Shown here one piece after another: positions 7,935 to 16,750 of a DNA stretch of 64,000 bases. Position numbers and translations under genes: made by a program. Below the pieces are notes generated by a model. That model did not search any database. It was not told where the DNA came from and saw only the letters and a program-made list of their open reading frames with translations. Position 1 is the stretch's first letter, and each line of letters opens with the position of its first letter. Source of the stretch: CAVRQM01 sp965246915 (lineage in GTDB: Bacteria > Pseudomonadota > Alphaproteobacteria > Acetobacterales > Acetobacteraceae). The stretch lies in contig CBDFGB010000010.1 in the NCBI GenBank assembly GCA_965246915.1, positions 186,001 to 250,000 on the forward strand. The letters are read 5' to 3'.

Positions 7935-9361
7935 ACTTGCGCGACCCGAAGCGCGTTGGTCGTGCCGGCGCGGCCAAACGGTACGCCGGCGATCACCACG
8001 ACATGCTGCCCGCCTTGCGCGAACCCCTCGGTCATCGCAAGCCTCGTGGCCCGCGCCACGGTCTCGGTCATCGAATGAGTGTGCGGCGTGACGACCGCAT
8101 GGACCCCCCAGACCACGGCCAGCCGCCGCGCGATGGCCTCGCTCACGGTCAGCCCGATCACCGGCGCCTCCGGCCGCTCGCGCGCCGCCCGCAAGGCCGT
8201 GCCGCCGCTCTCGGTGAACGCACAGATGGCGGCCGCACCGATCGTGCCGGCGACCTGCCGTGCCGCGGCGGCGATCGCGTCGGCGATATTGTGCTCCGGC
8301 GCGGCTCGCGAAGCATCGATGGTCTGCCGCCAACCTGGATCCTGCTCCACCCTGGCCACGATGCGGTCCATGATGTTGACGGCCTCGAACGGGAACTGCC
8401 CGGCCGCCGTCTCGGCGCTCAGCATCACCGCATCCGCCCCGTCGAACACCGCGGTCGCCACGTCCGACGCCTCGGCCCGTGTCGGCGCCGGGGCGGAAAT
8501 CATGCTTTCCAGCATCTGCGTCGCCACGACGACCGGCTTGCCCAGCGCGCGAGCGGCCCGGACGATGCGTTTCTGCGCGAGCGGCACTTCCTCGGGCGGC
8601 AGTTCCACGCCGAGGTCGCCGCGCGCCACCATGACGGCGTCCGACAGCGCCAGGATCGACTCGAGATTGTCGAGCGCCTGCGGTTTCTCGAGTTTGCTCA
8701 TGATCCAGGCGCGGCCGGCCGCGATCTCGCGCGCCTCGGCGACATCTTCCGCCCGCTGCACGAACGACAGGCCAATATAGTCGCAGCCGTGCTCGAGCGC
8801 GAACGCCATGTCCTCGCGGTCCTTGGTCGTCAGCGCCGGGATCGGCAGCACGGTGTCGGGCACGTTCACGCCCTTGCGGTCCGACAGCGGCCCGCCGACC
8901 GCCACCTCGCATTCCAGCGCGTCCTCGCGTACCCGCACCACGCGCAGCCGCAGCTTGCCGTCGTCGAGCAGCAGGGACGTGCCGATCGCCGCCGTGCCGA
9001 TGATTTCAGGGTGCGGCAACTGAACGCGCCGCACGTCGCCTGGCGTGGCCGACAGATCGAGTTGGAAGACCGCGCCGGTCTGAAGCTGCACCCGCCCGGC
9101 CTGGAACCGGCCGACCCGCAGCTTTGGCCCCTGGACGTCGGCCAGAATGCCGATCGGATGGCCGACGTGTTTCTCCAGATCGCGGATGATCGCGATGCGG
9201 CCGGCGTGATCCTCGTGCGTGCCGTGGCTGAAATTGAGGCGGAAGACGTCCGCGCCGGCCATCAGCAGCCGCAGCAGGACCTCCTTGGTGGAACTGGCCG
9301 GACCGATCGTGGCGATGATCTTGGTGCGACGCCGGCGGCGCAGCTTCACTCGGGAGGACAT
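7931..9361 (-). CDS. pyk: pyruvate kinase
   Basis: A 476-residue enzyme, the usual bacterial length. It shows the N-terminal barrel start TKIIATIGPASS and FRLNFSHG, the ADVQGPKLRVG segment, the catalytic-lysine region around IMSKLEKPQAL, the MVARGDLGVELP loop, and AEASDVATAVFDGADAVMLS with the metal/substrate residues. It converts phosphoenolpyruvate and ADP to pyruvate and ATP in the cytoplasm. The start at 9361 (MSSRVKLRRRRRTKI) gives the expected N-terminus; the frame stays open further upstream without homology. Three very small genes follow with GTGA/ATGA overlaps. Confidence 0.96.
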   Translation of the reverse strand: MSSRVKLRRRRRTKIIATIGPASSTKEVLLRLLMAGADVFRLNFSHGTHEDHAGRIAIIRDLEKHVGHPIGILADVQGPKLRVGRFQAGRVQLQTGAVFQLDLSATPGDVRRVQLPHPEIIGTAAIGTSLLLDDGKLRLRVVRVREDALECEVAVGGPLSDRKGVNVPDTVLPIPALTTKDREDMAFALEHGCDYIGLSFVQRAEDVAEAREIAAGRAWIMSKLEKPQALDNLESILALSDAVMVARGDLGVELPPEEVPLAQKRIVRAARALGKPVVVATQMLESMISAPAPTRAEASDVATAVFDGADAVMLSAETAAGQFPFEAVNIMDRIVARVEQDPGWRQTIDASRAAPEHNIADAIAAAARQVAGTIGAAAICAFTESGGTALRAARERPEAPVIGLTVSEAIARRLAVVWGVHAVVTPHTHSMTETVARATRLAMTEGFAQGGQHVVVIAGVPFGRAGTTNALRVAQV

Positions 9362-9442
9362 GGCGGCTCCGGTCTTGGCGGCCGCACTATGGCGCGCAGA
9401 CCCCGGCCGCGCCATGTAGCGGGCCATAGGGGAGCCATGCTC

Positions 9443-9748
9443 ATGACCGACACCGACATCGACGCCACAACCCGCACAGAGCTTGAGGCTGCCGCGTTCC
9501 GCAGCCTCGTCGCGCATCTTCGCGAGCGTGCCGACGTACAGAATATCGACCTGATGAACCTGGCCGGGTTTTGCCGGAATTGCCTCAGCCGTTGGTATCG
9601 CGAAGCCGCCGAGGCTCGAGACATCGCGCTCAGTGATCCGGCGGCGCGCGAGATCGTCTATGGCATGCCGTACAAGCAGTGGCAGGCGATGAATCAGAAG
9701 CCGGCCACCGCCGAACAACAGGCGGGGTTCGCTGCCGGCGGCCATTGA
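9443..9748 (+). CDS. DUF1244 family protein
   Basis: A 101-residue cytoplasmic protein of the DUF1244 family, recognisable from the helical core with NLAGFCRNCLSRWYREAA and a conserved MPYKQWQ segment. Two methionine codons lie six bases apart (9437 and 9443); GGGGAG at 9430-9434 gives better spacing to 9443. It is divergent from pyk by about 80 bases. The family is common in alphaproteobacteria and has no firmly assigned function; a conserved C..C pair suggests metal or redox chemistry, which is inference. Confidence 0.9.
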   Translation: MTDTDIDATTRTELEAAAFRSLVAHLRERADVQNIDLMNLAGFCRNCLSRWYREAAEARDIALSDPAAREIVYGMPYKQWQAMNQKPATAEQQAGFAAGGH

Positions 9749-9799
9749 CCCGCCTCCGCCCGGCCCTTAAGCCCGCCCGCCTGATCGAAAGGGATGGGC

Positions 9800-10081
9800 A
9801 TGGCACTTGACGCGACGGGTAGTGACCAACCGGCCGAGAACGCGCAGTGGGGCAACATCGCGGCCGATCGGCTGCGCAGCCTGATCGAACGGATCGAACG
9901 GCTGGAGGAGGAGCGCAAGGCCCTCTCCGGCGACATCAAGGACATCTACAGCGAGGCCAAAAGCGCCGGGTTCGACGTGAAGGTGATCCGCCAGCTGATC
10001 CGCATCCGCAAGCAGGAGCCGGCCGAGGTAGAGGAGCAGGAAACGCTGCTCGACGTCTATCGGCGGGCTCTGGGAATGTAG
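9800..10081 (+). CDS. UPF0335 / DUF2312 family protein
   Basis: A 93-residue protein with the family's helical core, LRSLIERIERLEEERKALSG followed by DIKDIYSEAKSAGFDVKVI and RQLIRIRK. The first helix is probably a coiled coil. The family is near-universal in alphaproteobacteria and lies close to DUF1244 and pyk here; its precise role is unsettled. GAAAGGG lies about 7 bases upstream of ATG 9800; ATG 9794 is an in-frame alternative. It ends at TAG 10079-10081, followed by a 160-base gap before the large repeat protein. Confidence 0.9.
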   Translation: MALDATGSDQPAENAQWGNIAADRLRSLIERIERLEEERKALSGDIKDIYSEAKSAGFDVKVIRQLIRIRKQEPAEVEEQETLLDVYRRALGM

Positions 10082-10241
10082 ACAACGCATACTGATCTCA
10101 AATCAATGGCTCTAGGGTTTTAATTGTTGCTGCCGATACGCAAGTAACGTCGAAAGCGTGATCTTGCGCCGACCGCTGTGAGCTTGCGTCGACGCCCCTC
10201 GCTACGGTATCCGTTTCGGAACGGTCAGAGCTCGGGGGGCG

Positions 10242-13200
10242 ATGATGACGACATTTAGCTGGAAGACCTCGGCAAGCGGCCAGTGGAGTTCGGCCGCATC
10301 CTGGTCCCCGTCGGGCCCGCCCAACGCGACATCCGCCGACGCGGTGATCGCAGTCGGCGGGGCGTATTCCGCGACGCTCGACTATGGCGGCACGTTCGCT
10401 GTCAACACGCTGCGTCTGGCGTCATCGGGCGCCACACTGTTGCTGAACGGAACGCTTAACTTCTCCGGCGCGCGGGCGCTCACCATCAGTGCGGGCACGC
10501 TGCGGTTGGCGGGCACGGTTCGCGGCGCGATCGTGAGCATGACCGGCGGCACCATCCAGTATGCGGGCGGCACGCTGGACGCTGTCACCTATCGCGGCAC
10601 GCTGGATCTTTCAACGGCCGCATCGACCCTCTACGTCCGCAATGGATTGACGTTGCAGGGCTCGACCGGCAGCGGCGCGGGCGCCGTGAAGATCGGGTCT
10701 GCCACCGTAAACAGCACTCTCTACGTGCTCAGCAGCAGCACGCTGAACAATGCGACGGTCACGCTGAGCAGCGGGTCACTGTATAACTACGACACGACCG
10801 GCACGGGTCAGACTCTGACGCTCGGCAGCAGCCTCGTGCTGCAGCACGGCGACGGCTACGGCAATGTCTATGCGGGCAGTTCCGCCGGCGACACGCTGGT
10901 CAACCAGGGCCGGATCGCCGCCTCGTCCAGCAGCGGAAAATATCTGCAGATCTACGGTGCCCGCTTCATCAACCAGGGCACCATCAGCGTCAGCAACGGC
11001 GATACGCTGCTGGAGAGTGCGACCACGTTCAGCAACACCGGGACCGTGCTGGTCAACGCCGGCACGCTCCAACTCGGCGGCAGTTTGTCAAGCCTGTCGG
11101 GGATAAGCTCCTCCAACGGCGGCGTCGTGCGGCTGACCGGTCTGTTGAACAATGCCGGGCACTCGGTTTCGATCGGGACCGGCACCGCGCTCGGCAAGCT
11201 CACCCTATCAGGGACGATCACCGGCGGGCTGATTGCCGATGCCGGTCAGGGCCTTATCGCCGCCTACGGCACGCTGGACGGGGTGACGTTGCGCGGCACG
11301 CTGGATCTGTCCACCGCCTCGTCGGTGCTTTTCGTTCGCAACGGCTTGACCTTGCAGGGGTCGACCGGCAGCGGCGCGGGCGCCGTGAAGATCGGGTCTG
11401 CCACCGTAAACAGCACTCTCTACGTGCTCAGCAGCAGCACGCTGAACAACGCGACGGTCACGCTGAGCAGCGGGTCCCTGTACAACAACGACACGCCCGG
11501 CACGGGCCAAACCCTGACACTGGGCAGCAGCCTCGTGCTGCAGCACGGCACCGGCTACGCCAATGTCTACGCCGGAGCCTATGCGGGCGACCGGCTCATC
11601 AATTCAGGCCGGATTTCGGCGTCGGTCGCCGGCGGCACCTATTTGCAGATCTACGGCAACAGCTTCACCAACCAGGGCACGATCAGCATCAGCAACGGCG
11701 ACACGTTGCTGGAAAATGCCGCGACCTTCAGCAATACCGGCAAGATCTACGTGAGCGCGGCGACGCTGCAACTCGGCGGCACGCTGACCAGCCTGTCGGG
11801 CATCAGCGTCTCCAATGCCGGCACCGTGCGGCTGACCGGCTTGCTGAACAATGCCGGGCACTCGATCGCCATCGGCACCGGCACATCGATCGCCACGCTG
11901 ACCCTGCAGGGCACGATCTCCGGCGGCGTCGTCAACGATTCCGGCCGCGGCCTGGTGGGCACCAGCGGGACCCTGGACGGCGTCACCTATCGCGGCACGC
12001 TCGATCTCGGGGCGGTCTCCTCGACTCTCTACGTGCGCAACGGCCTGGCGCTGCAAGGCGCGGGCGGCACTGGCGCCGGCGCGATCAAAATCGGCTCCAG
12101 CATCGCGAACAGCACCGTCTACGTACTCAGCAGCACCACGCTCAACAATGCGACGATCACCGCCACCAGTGGCCAGCTCTACAACTATGACACGACCGGC
12201 ACGGGACAGACGCTGACGCTCGGCAGCAGCCTCGTGGCTCAGCACGGGGCCGGCTACGCCAACATCTACGCCGGTGGCTACGCGGCCGACACGTTGGTCA
12301 ACGCGGGGCGGATCGTCGCGTCATCGAGCGGCGGGACCTACCTGCAGGTCTACGGCAACCGATTCTCCAACACGGGCACGATCAGCGTCAGCAACGGCGA
12401 CACGTTGCTCGAGAACGCGGCGACCTTCAGCAATACCGGCAAGATCTACGTGAGCGCGGCGACGCTGCAACTCGGCGGCACGCTGACCAGCCTGTCGGGC
12501 ATCAGCGTCTCCAATGCCGGCACCGTGCGGCTGACCGGCTTGCTCAACAATGCCGGGCACTCGATCGCCATCGGCACCGGCACATCGATCGCCACGCTGA
12601 CCCTGCAGGGCACGATCTCCGGCGGCGTCGTCAACGATTCCGGCCGCGGCCTGGTGGGGACCAGCGGGACCCTGGACGGCGTCACCTATCGCGGCACGCT
12701 CGATCTCGGGGCGGTCTCCTCGACTCTCTACGTGCGCAACGGCCTGGCGCTGCAAGGCGCGGGCGGCACCGGTGCCGGCGCGATCAAGATCGGCTCCAGC
12801 ATCGCGAACAGCACCGTCTACGTACTCAGCAGCACCACGCTCAACAATGCGACGATCACCGCCACCAGTGGCCAGCTCTACAACTATGACACGACCGGCA
12901 CGGGACAGACGCTGACGCTCGGCAGCAGCCTCGTGGCTCAGCACGGCACAGGCTACGCCAACATCTACGCCGGTGGCTATGCGGGCGACCGGCTGATCAA
13001 CTCGGGGCGGATCGTCGCGTCATCGAGCGGCGGAACCTACCTGCAGATCTACGGCAGCAGTTTCTCGAACTACGGCACGATCAGCGTCAGCAACGGCGAC
13101 ACGCTGTTGCTGAATCCGACCATCTTCACCAACCTGTCCGGCACGACCCTGACCGGCGGCAGCTACGAAGTGGGCGCCAGCACCACGCTGCAGCTGAAGG

Positions 13201-14483
13201 ACAACGCGACGGTCGGCACGCTGGCGGCCAACATCACCCTGACCGGCGGGGGCTCCGCCATCCAGTCCCGCAACAGCATGACCGGCACGCAGGTGCGGCT
13301 CGAAAGCATGCTCTCTACCATCTCGTCGAGCGGCGCGCTCCGTCTGCTCGGCAATCGCGGCTACACGACCAGCAAGACGGTCACCGACAACGGGGGCCTG
13401 GTCCTGAACGGCGGCACGTTCGCCTCGGCGGGCACGCTTACGGTCGGCAGTACCGGCACGCTGCTGGGGTTCGGGACGGTCAAGCCGCCTGTGGCCAATG
13501 CCGGCCGCGTCGAGGCCAACGGCGGCACTCTGGTCCTGGCCGGATCCGTCACCGGCACCGGCGCGCTGCAGGCGGACGCGACCTCCACGCTCCTTCTGAA
13601 GGCGACGGCGCCGTCCTCGATCACCGGGCGGGTGACCCTCAACGGCGCGGGATCGCAAATCCGGTTCGGGACCACGTCGTCGTCGCAGGGGCTGGAGACG
13701 AGCGTCACGTCGGTCGGCAGCACGGGGACGCTCTCCGTCCTCGGCGGCCGAGGCTATTCGAGCACCAAGGCCCTCGCGGTCAGCGGCCGGCTCGTCGTCG
13801 CGGGCGGCACGGTCAGCCTCGGCTCGCTCTCGGTGGCGGCCGGCGGACGGATCACCGGCTACGGCGTTCTGACCAACACCTTCGTCAACAGCGGCACGGT
13901 CGACGCGAGCGGCGGGCTGCTGCGCCTGGCCGGCACGGTGTCCGGCAGCGGCACGCTGCAGATCGAGAACGCCGCCACGCTAGAACTGGCCGCCGGCGCG
14001 CAGGCGGTCACCTTCGCGACCGGTGCGACCGCCACCCTGAAACTCGATACCGCATCGAAATTCACCGGCGCGATCCGGGGCATCACGACCGGCGATGCGA
14101 TCACCTTTGGCAACGAGACCGTCAGCTCGGCGGTGGTCAGCGGCACCACCCTGACGGTGGTCGGCAGCGCGGGGACGACGAAATATCAAGTGGCGGGCTC
14201 GCTGTCCGGCAATCATTTCGCGGTCCAGTCCGACGCCCACACGATCAAACTCGTGGCCGGCGCGGCGCTGCAACTGGCCTCGCCCACGTTCATGGCCACG
14301 ACGCGCGCGGGCGCGTCCGAAGCGGCGCCCGCGCCATGGGCCGATGGAGGCAGCCAGCGGCCGCCGGCTGCCATCGGCATCGGTTCGGGTGCCGTGTTAC
14401 CGCCGACGCTGTCGCCGTCGGGCGGCGTGTTCGCACTTGCGACCGTGCAGCCGGAACCGTGGCTCGTGCTGTCGCACCATTAG
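10242..14483 (+). CDS. giant glycine/serine/threonine-rich repeat protein, probably a surface beta-helix protein
   Basis: A 1413-residue protein of low complexity rich in G, S, T, N, A and L. Residues 1-70 resemble the W..S..W N-terminal module of proteobacterial repeat proteins (FSWKTSASGQWSSAASW). Residues ~110-960 are three full and one partial 233-residue repeats, each with recurring GTLDLS, VRNGLTLQG, LYVLSSTTLNNAT and ISVSNGDTLLLEN-like segments. A more degenerate repeat region follows (~960-1330) and then a proline-rich tail ending WLVLSHH. The pattern fits a right-handed beta-helix exposed on the cell surface. There is no cleavable signal peptide, no C-terminal autotransporter barrel and no RTX nonapeptide run, so the export route is unclear. 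The start may be ATG 10242 or 10245. Confidence 0.85.
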   Translation: MMTTFSWKTSASGQWSSAASWSPSGPPNATSADAVIAVGGAYSATLDYGGTFAVNTLRLASSGATLLLNGTLNFSGARALTISAGTLRLAGTVRGAIVSMTGGTIQYAGGTLDAVTYRGTLDLSTAASTLYVRNGLTLQGSTGSGAGAVKIGSATVNSTLYVLSSSTLNNATVTLSSGSLYNYDTTGTGQTLTLGSSLVLQHGDGYGNVYAGSSAGDTLVNQGRIAASSSSGKYLQIYGARFINQGTISVSNGDTLLESATTFSNTGTVLVNAGTLQLGGSLSSLSGISSSNGGVVRLTGLLNNAGHSVSIGTGTALGKLTLSGTITGGLIADAGQGLIAAYGTLDGVTLRGTLDLSTASSVLFVRNGLTLQGSTGSGAGAVKIGSATVNSTLYVLSSSTLNNATVTLSSGSLYNNDTPGTGQTLTLGSSLVLQHGTGYANVYAGAYAGDRLINSGRISASVAGGTYLQIYGNSFTNQGTISISNGDTLLENAATFSNTGKIYVSAATLQLGGTLTSLSGISVSNAGTVRLTGLLNNAGHSIAIGTGTSIATLTLQGTISGGVVNDSGRGLVGTSGTLDGVTYRGTLDLGAVSSTLYVRNGLALQGAGGTGAGAIKIGSSIANSTVYVLSSTTLNNATITATSGQLYNYDTTGTGQTLTLGSSLVAQHGAGYANIYAGGYAADTLVNAGRIVASSSGGTYLQVYGNRFSNTGTISVSNGDTLLENAATFSNTGKIYVSAATLQLGGTLTSLSGISVSNAGTVRLTGLLNNAGHSIAIGTGTSIATLTLQGTISGGVVNDSGRGLVGTSGTLDGVTYRGTLDLGAVSSTLYVRNGLALQGAGGTGAGAIKIGSSIANSTVYVLSSTTLNNATITATSGQLYNYDTTGTGQTLTLGSSLVAQHGTGYANIYAGGYAGDRLINSGRIVASSSGGTYLQIYGSSFSNYGTISVSNGDTLLLNPTIFTNLSGTTLTGGSYEVGASTTLQLKDNATVGTLAANITLTGGGSAIQSRNSMTGTQVRLESMLSTISSSGALRLLGNRGYTTSKTVTDNGGLVLNGGTFASAGTLTVGSTGTLLGFGTVKPPVANAGRVEANGGTLVLAGSVTGTGALQADATSTLLLKATAPSSITGRVTLNGAGSQIRFGTTSSSQGLETSVTSVGSTGTLSVLGGRGYSSTKALAVSGRLVVAGGTVSLGSLSVAAGGRITGYGVLTNTFVNSGTVDASGGLLRLAGTVSGSGTLQIENAATLELAAGAQAVTFATGATATLKLDTASKFTGAIRGITTGDAITFGNETVSSAVVSGTTLTVVGSAGTTKYQVAGSLSGNHFAVQSDAHTIKLVAGAALQLASPTFMATTRAGASEAAPAPWADGGSQRPPAAIGIGSGAVLPPTLSPSGGVFALATVQPEPWLVLSHH
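10569..13130 (+). repeat. 699-bp in-frame tandem repeats (three full units plus part of a fourth)
   Basis: Matching codons recur at 10569, 11268, 11967 and 12666, an exact 699-base (233-codon) period. Units 1 and 2 share an identical block of about 90 bases beginning at 10662 and 11361. Units 2/3 and 3/4 are closest: 11721-12248 aligns with 12420-12947 with five base differences over about 528 bases, every one at a third codon position and synonymous. Similarity fades after about 13115. The array points to recent in-gene duplication or gene conversion. Confidence 0.92.
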
Positions 14484-14484
14484 A

Positions 14485-14907
14485 TCAGTCCCGCCCGTAA
14501 TTCGGCCACAGCCGCGGGGTCGCCAACTCGATCGAGTGCCCGTCGGGATCGCGGAAATAGAGCGCCGTGCTCCCACTCGCCCAGTCCAGGCGGCTCTCGA
14601 CGGCGACGCCGGCGTCGCGCAATGCCACCAGCCACGGATCGACCTGATCCGCTTCGATCGCATAGGCCATGTGCAGCACACCGTGGCCGTCATGCGAGGG
14701 AATGAGGCCGAAAGGTGTGCGCGACGGCTCGGCCGACGCGCCGCGCTGGAACAGCAGCAGGACCTGTTGCCCCGGGACGCCGAGCGCGGCCATCCGCGCA
14801 TCGCGCAGGAACAGCTCAAACCCGAACAGGGCCTCGTAGAATTGCTGCGAGATATCGAGGTCGGATACGTACAACGCCGTTTCTAAAATATGCGTCACGT
14901 TCGGCAC
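14485..14907 (-). CDS. VOC family (glyoxalase-like) protein
   Basis: A 140-residue vicinal-oxygen-chelate protein with two beta-alpha-beta-beta-beta units. It shows the start HILETALYVSDLDISQQFYE, a central HMAYAI, and the C-terminal YFRDPDGHSIELATP, where the last Glu is the usual metal ligand. Such enzymes are small metal-dependent lyases, isomerases or resistance proteins; the substrate cannot be told here. It is convergent with the giant repeat gene (one base between stops) and about 140 bases from the divergent potassium-channel gene. Confidence 0.9.
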   Translation of the reverse strand: MPNVTHILETALYVSDLDISQQFYEALFGFELFLRDARMAALGVPGQQVLLLFQRGASAEPSRTPFGLIPSHDGHGVLHMAYAIEADQVDPWLVALRDAGVAVESRLDWASGSTALYFRDPDGHSIELATPRLWPNYGRD

Positions 14908-15045
14908 GGCATGCTCCCTCCGCGCGCGTCAGCGTTTGCGAGCGCCTGCATATAGCAATCGGCGAGGCCGACGCCCACCGCGCTTGCCCGATGCTTCGAA
15001 AGCCTTGCCGGACGCCGCCGACCGCCAGTAACCTCGCCCAGAGGC

Positions 15046-16155
15046 GTGCGAGGGGCCGGTGGCGAATATCAGCGGGCGACAGGCCGGCATGGCGACGGTC
15101 GGGGGATCGCTCGCCTGAACCGGCTCTGGTCTTCGCCGGCTCGCAATCTCGTCGGCGGGATCATCTTCGTCCTCTGCGTCGGCGGACTCGCGGTCGTCGG
15201 CTATCTGCATGCCGGCTGGGGCCTGGGCGACGCCGTCTACATGACGGTGCTGACCATCTTCACCGTCGGCTACGGCGAAGTGCGGCCGCTCGACACCTCG
15301 GCGCTGCGCGACATCACGATCAGCCTCATGGTGTTCGGCTGCACCGGCATGATCTTCGTGACCGGCGCGCTGGTGCAGTTCATCACGGTGACGCAAATTC
15401 AGAACGTCCTCGGGATGCGGCGGATGAACACCGACATCGATCGCCTGAAGAACCATGTGATCGTCTGCGGCTTCGGCCGGCTCGGGCTGTTCCTGGCGCG
15501 CGACCTTCGCGTCGGCGGCGTCGATTTCGTCATCATCGAGCGCCGCGAGAACCGCTTCGAGGAGGCACGCGGCATGGGATTCCTCTGCCTCTGCGCGGAC
15601 GCCACGGAGGAGGAGACATTGCTGCGCGCCGGCATCGCCCGGGCCCGGGCGCTGGCGACCGTGCTGCCGGACGACGCGGCCAACGTGTTCATCACGCTGA
15701 GCGCGCGCAGCCTCAACCGGGGCATGTCGATCATCGCCCGCGGCGAGTCGCCGTCCACCGAGAAGAAACTGCGCCACGCGGGCGCGAACGAGGTGGTGCT
15801 ACCGGCGCATATCGGGGCCGAACGGGTGGCCGAGCTGCTGCTGTATTCCGGTGCGATGAGTGCCGCGCGACAATCGACGCACATGCAGCAGACCGAGGCG
15901 GATTTGCGCCGCATGGGTCTCGACCTGGAACTCGTGGTGGCCCGGATCGGCGGGTTCGCGGAGCTGTCGGTGGCCGAGATCGAGCGGCGCGGCCGGCACG
16001 CCTTCATGGTGGTGGCCATCGAGCGCCAAGGCAGGCAGGATACCGACCGCCCCCGGGCCGACACCCGCGTCGAGATCGGGGATGGCGTGCTGATCCTCGG
16101 CCGCGGCGGCCGGGTGGGCATGCTGGAGGCGTTCGCCGTGGAGGATCTTTCGTGA
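15046..16155 (+). CDS. potassium channel protein with TrkA/RCK domains
   Basis: A predicted inner-membrane channel of up to 369 residues. Two transmembrane helices (about 34-55 and 88-112) flank a pore loop with the potassium selectivity filter TVGYGE (residues 73-78). A Rossmann-type RCK domain follows (VIVCGFGRLGLFLARDL, G142.G144..G147), then a TrkA-C-like C-terminal domain (ELSVAEIERRG..MVVAIER..GDGVLILG). It likely forms a tetrameric, nucleotide-gated K+ channel. The start is uncertain: the first ~25 residues are not typical and a later start is possible. Its stop overlaps the following small gene as GTGA. Confidence 0.88.
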   Translation: MRGAGGEYQRATGRHGDGRGIARLNRLWSSPARNLVGGIIFVLCVGGLAVVGYLHAGWGLGDAVYMTVLTIFTVGYGEVRPLDTSALRDITISLMVFGCTGMIFVTGALVQFITVTQIQNVLGMRRMNTDIDRLKNHVIVCGFGRLGLFLARDLRVGGVDFVIIERRENRFEEARGMGFLCLCADATEEETLLRAGIARARALATVLPDDAANVFITLSARSLNRGMSIIARGESPSTEKKLRHAGANEVVLPAHIGAERVAELLLYSGAMSAARQSTHMQQTEADLRRMGLDLELVVARIGGFAELSVAEIERRGRHAFMVVAIERQGRQDTDRPRADTRVEIGDGVLILGRGGRVGMLEAFAVEDLS

Positions 16156-16460
16156 CCGAGAAGCCGTTCCGGGCACACCATGACTTGGGCGGCGCATCGC
16201 GTTTCATGTCCGAGACGATCGATCGCGCGCCGCATGACCTCACCCCATTCGACCGCGAGGTCGATGCGGTCCGCGGCCTGCTGGGCGCGAAACGGATCAT
16301 GTCGGTCGACGAATTGCGGCGCGGCATCGAGGCGATCCCCGAGGCCGACTATCACCGCCTCTCGTACTATCAGCGATGGCTGCGCTCCATGGTCGGCAAC
16401 CTGTTGGACAAGGGCGTCGTCACGGAGGCGGAATTTCTCGCCGCTCTGGACCGCGCGTGA
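16152..16460 (+). CDS. nitrile hydratase beta-like N-terminal mini-protein
   Basis: A 102-residue helical protein starting with GTG that overlaps the channel stop (GTGA). It includes PFDREVDAVRGLLG, a central MSVDELRRGIEAIPEADY and the helix YYQRWLRSMVGNLLDKGVVT, closely resembling the helical N-terminal part of nitrile hydratase beta or thiocyanate hydrolase beta chains. The next gene, overlapping by one base, encodes the SH3-like C-terminal half of the same subunit, so the subunit appears split. The catalytic alpha-type chain with its CTLCSC metal site is not in the window. An internal ATG at 16207 is an alternative start. Confidence 0.72.
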   Translation: MTEKPFRAHHDLGGASRFMSETIDRAPHDLTPFDREVDAVRGLLGAKRIMSVDELRRGIEAIPEADYHRLSYYQRWLRSMVGNLLDKGVVTEAEFLAALDRA

Positions 16461-16738
16461 TGTTCGCGCCCGGCGCGCGGGTGCGGGTTCGCGACGACTG
16501 GCCCGAGCGGCGCGGCCCCTGCCATATCCGCACGCCGCATTACGCGCGGGGCCTCGACGGCACGATCCTGCGTCATCTCGGCGACTTTCCCGACCCGGAG
16601 GCCCTGGCCTTCGCACGTCCGGCGGCGGCGCGCGCGCTCTATCATGTGCGGTTCGATCAGCCGACGCCGTGGGACGAGGGGCGGCAGGGCGACGAGATCG
16701 TGATGGAAGTGTTCGAGCATTGGCTGGAGCCGGGCTGA
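16460..16738 (+). CDS. SH3-like nitrile hydratase beta C-terminal mini-protein
   Basis: A 92-residue protein. Its ATG overlaps the preceding stop as TGATG. It contains the SH3-like barrel of nitrile hydratase beta chains: FAPGARVRVRDDWPERRG, then CHIRTPHYARGLDGTIL, and finally LYHVRFDQPTPWDE with a terminal VMEVFEHWLEPG. With its partner upstream it would make a complete beta-type subunit. Activity as a hydratase needs an alpha chain from elsewhere; alternatively the pair may be an accessory or a metal-handling protein. It converges with the DUF1772 gene 12 bases away. Confidence 0.75.
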   Translation: MFAPGARVRVRDDWPERRGPCHIRTPHYARGLDGTILRHLGDFPDPEALAFARPAAARALYHVRFDQPTPWDEGRQGDEIVMEVFEHWLEPG

Positions 16739-16750
16739 CCGCGCCGCCAC

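Noticed and set aside
10569..13130. Repeated sequence resembling a CRISPR array
   Set aside because: The period is 699 bases, repeats are contiguous and coding, and there are no spacers or cas genes.
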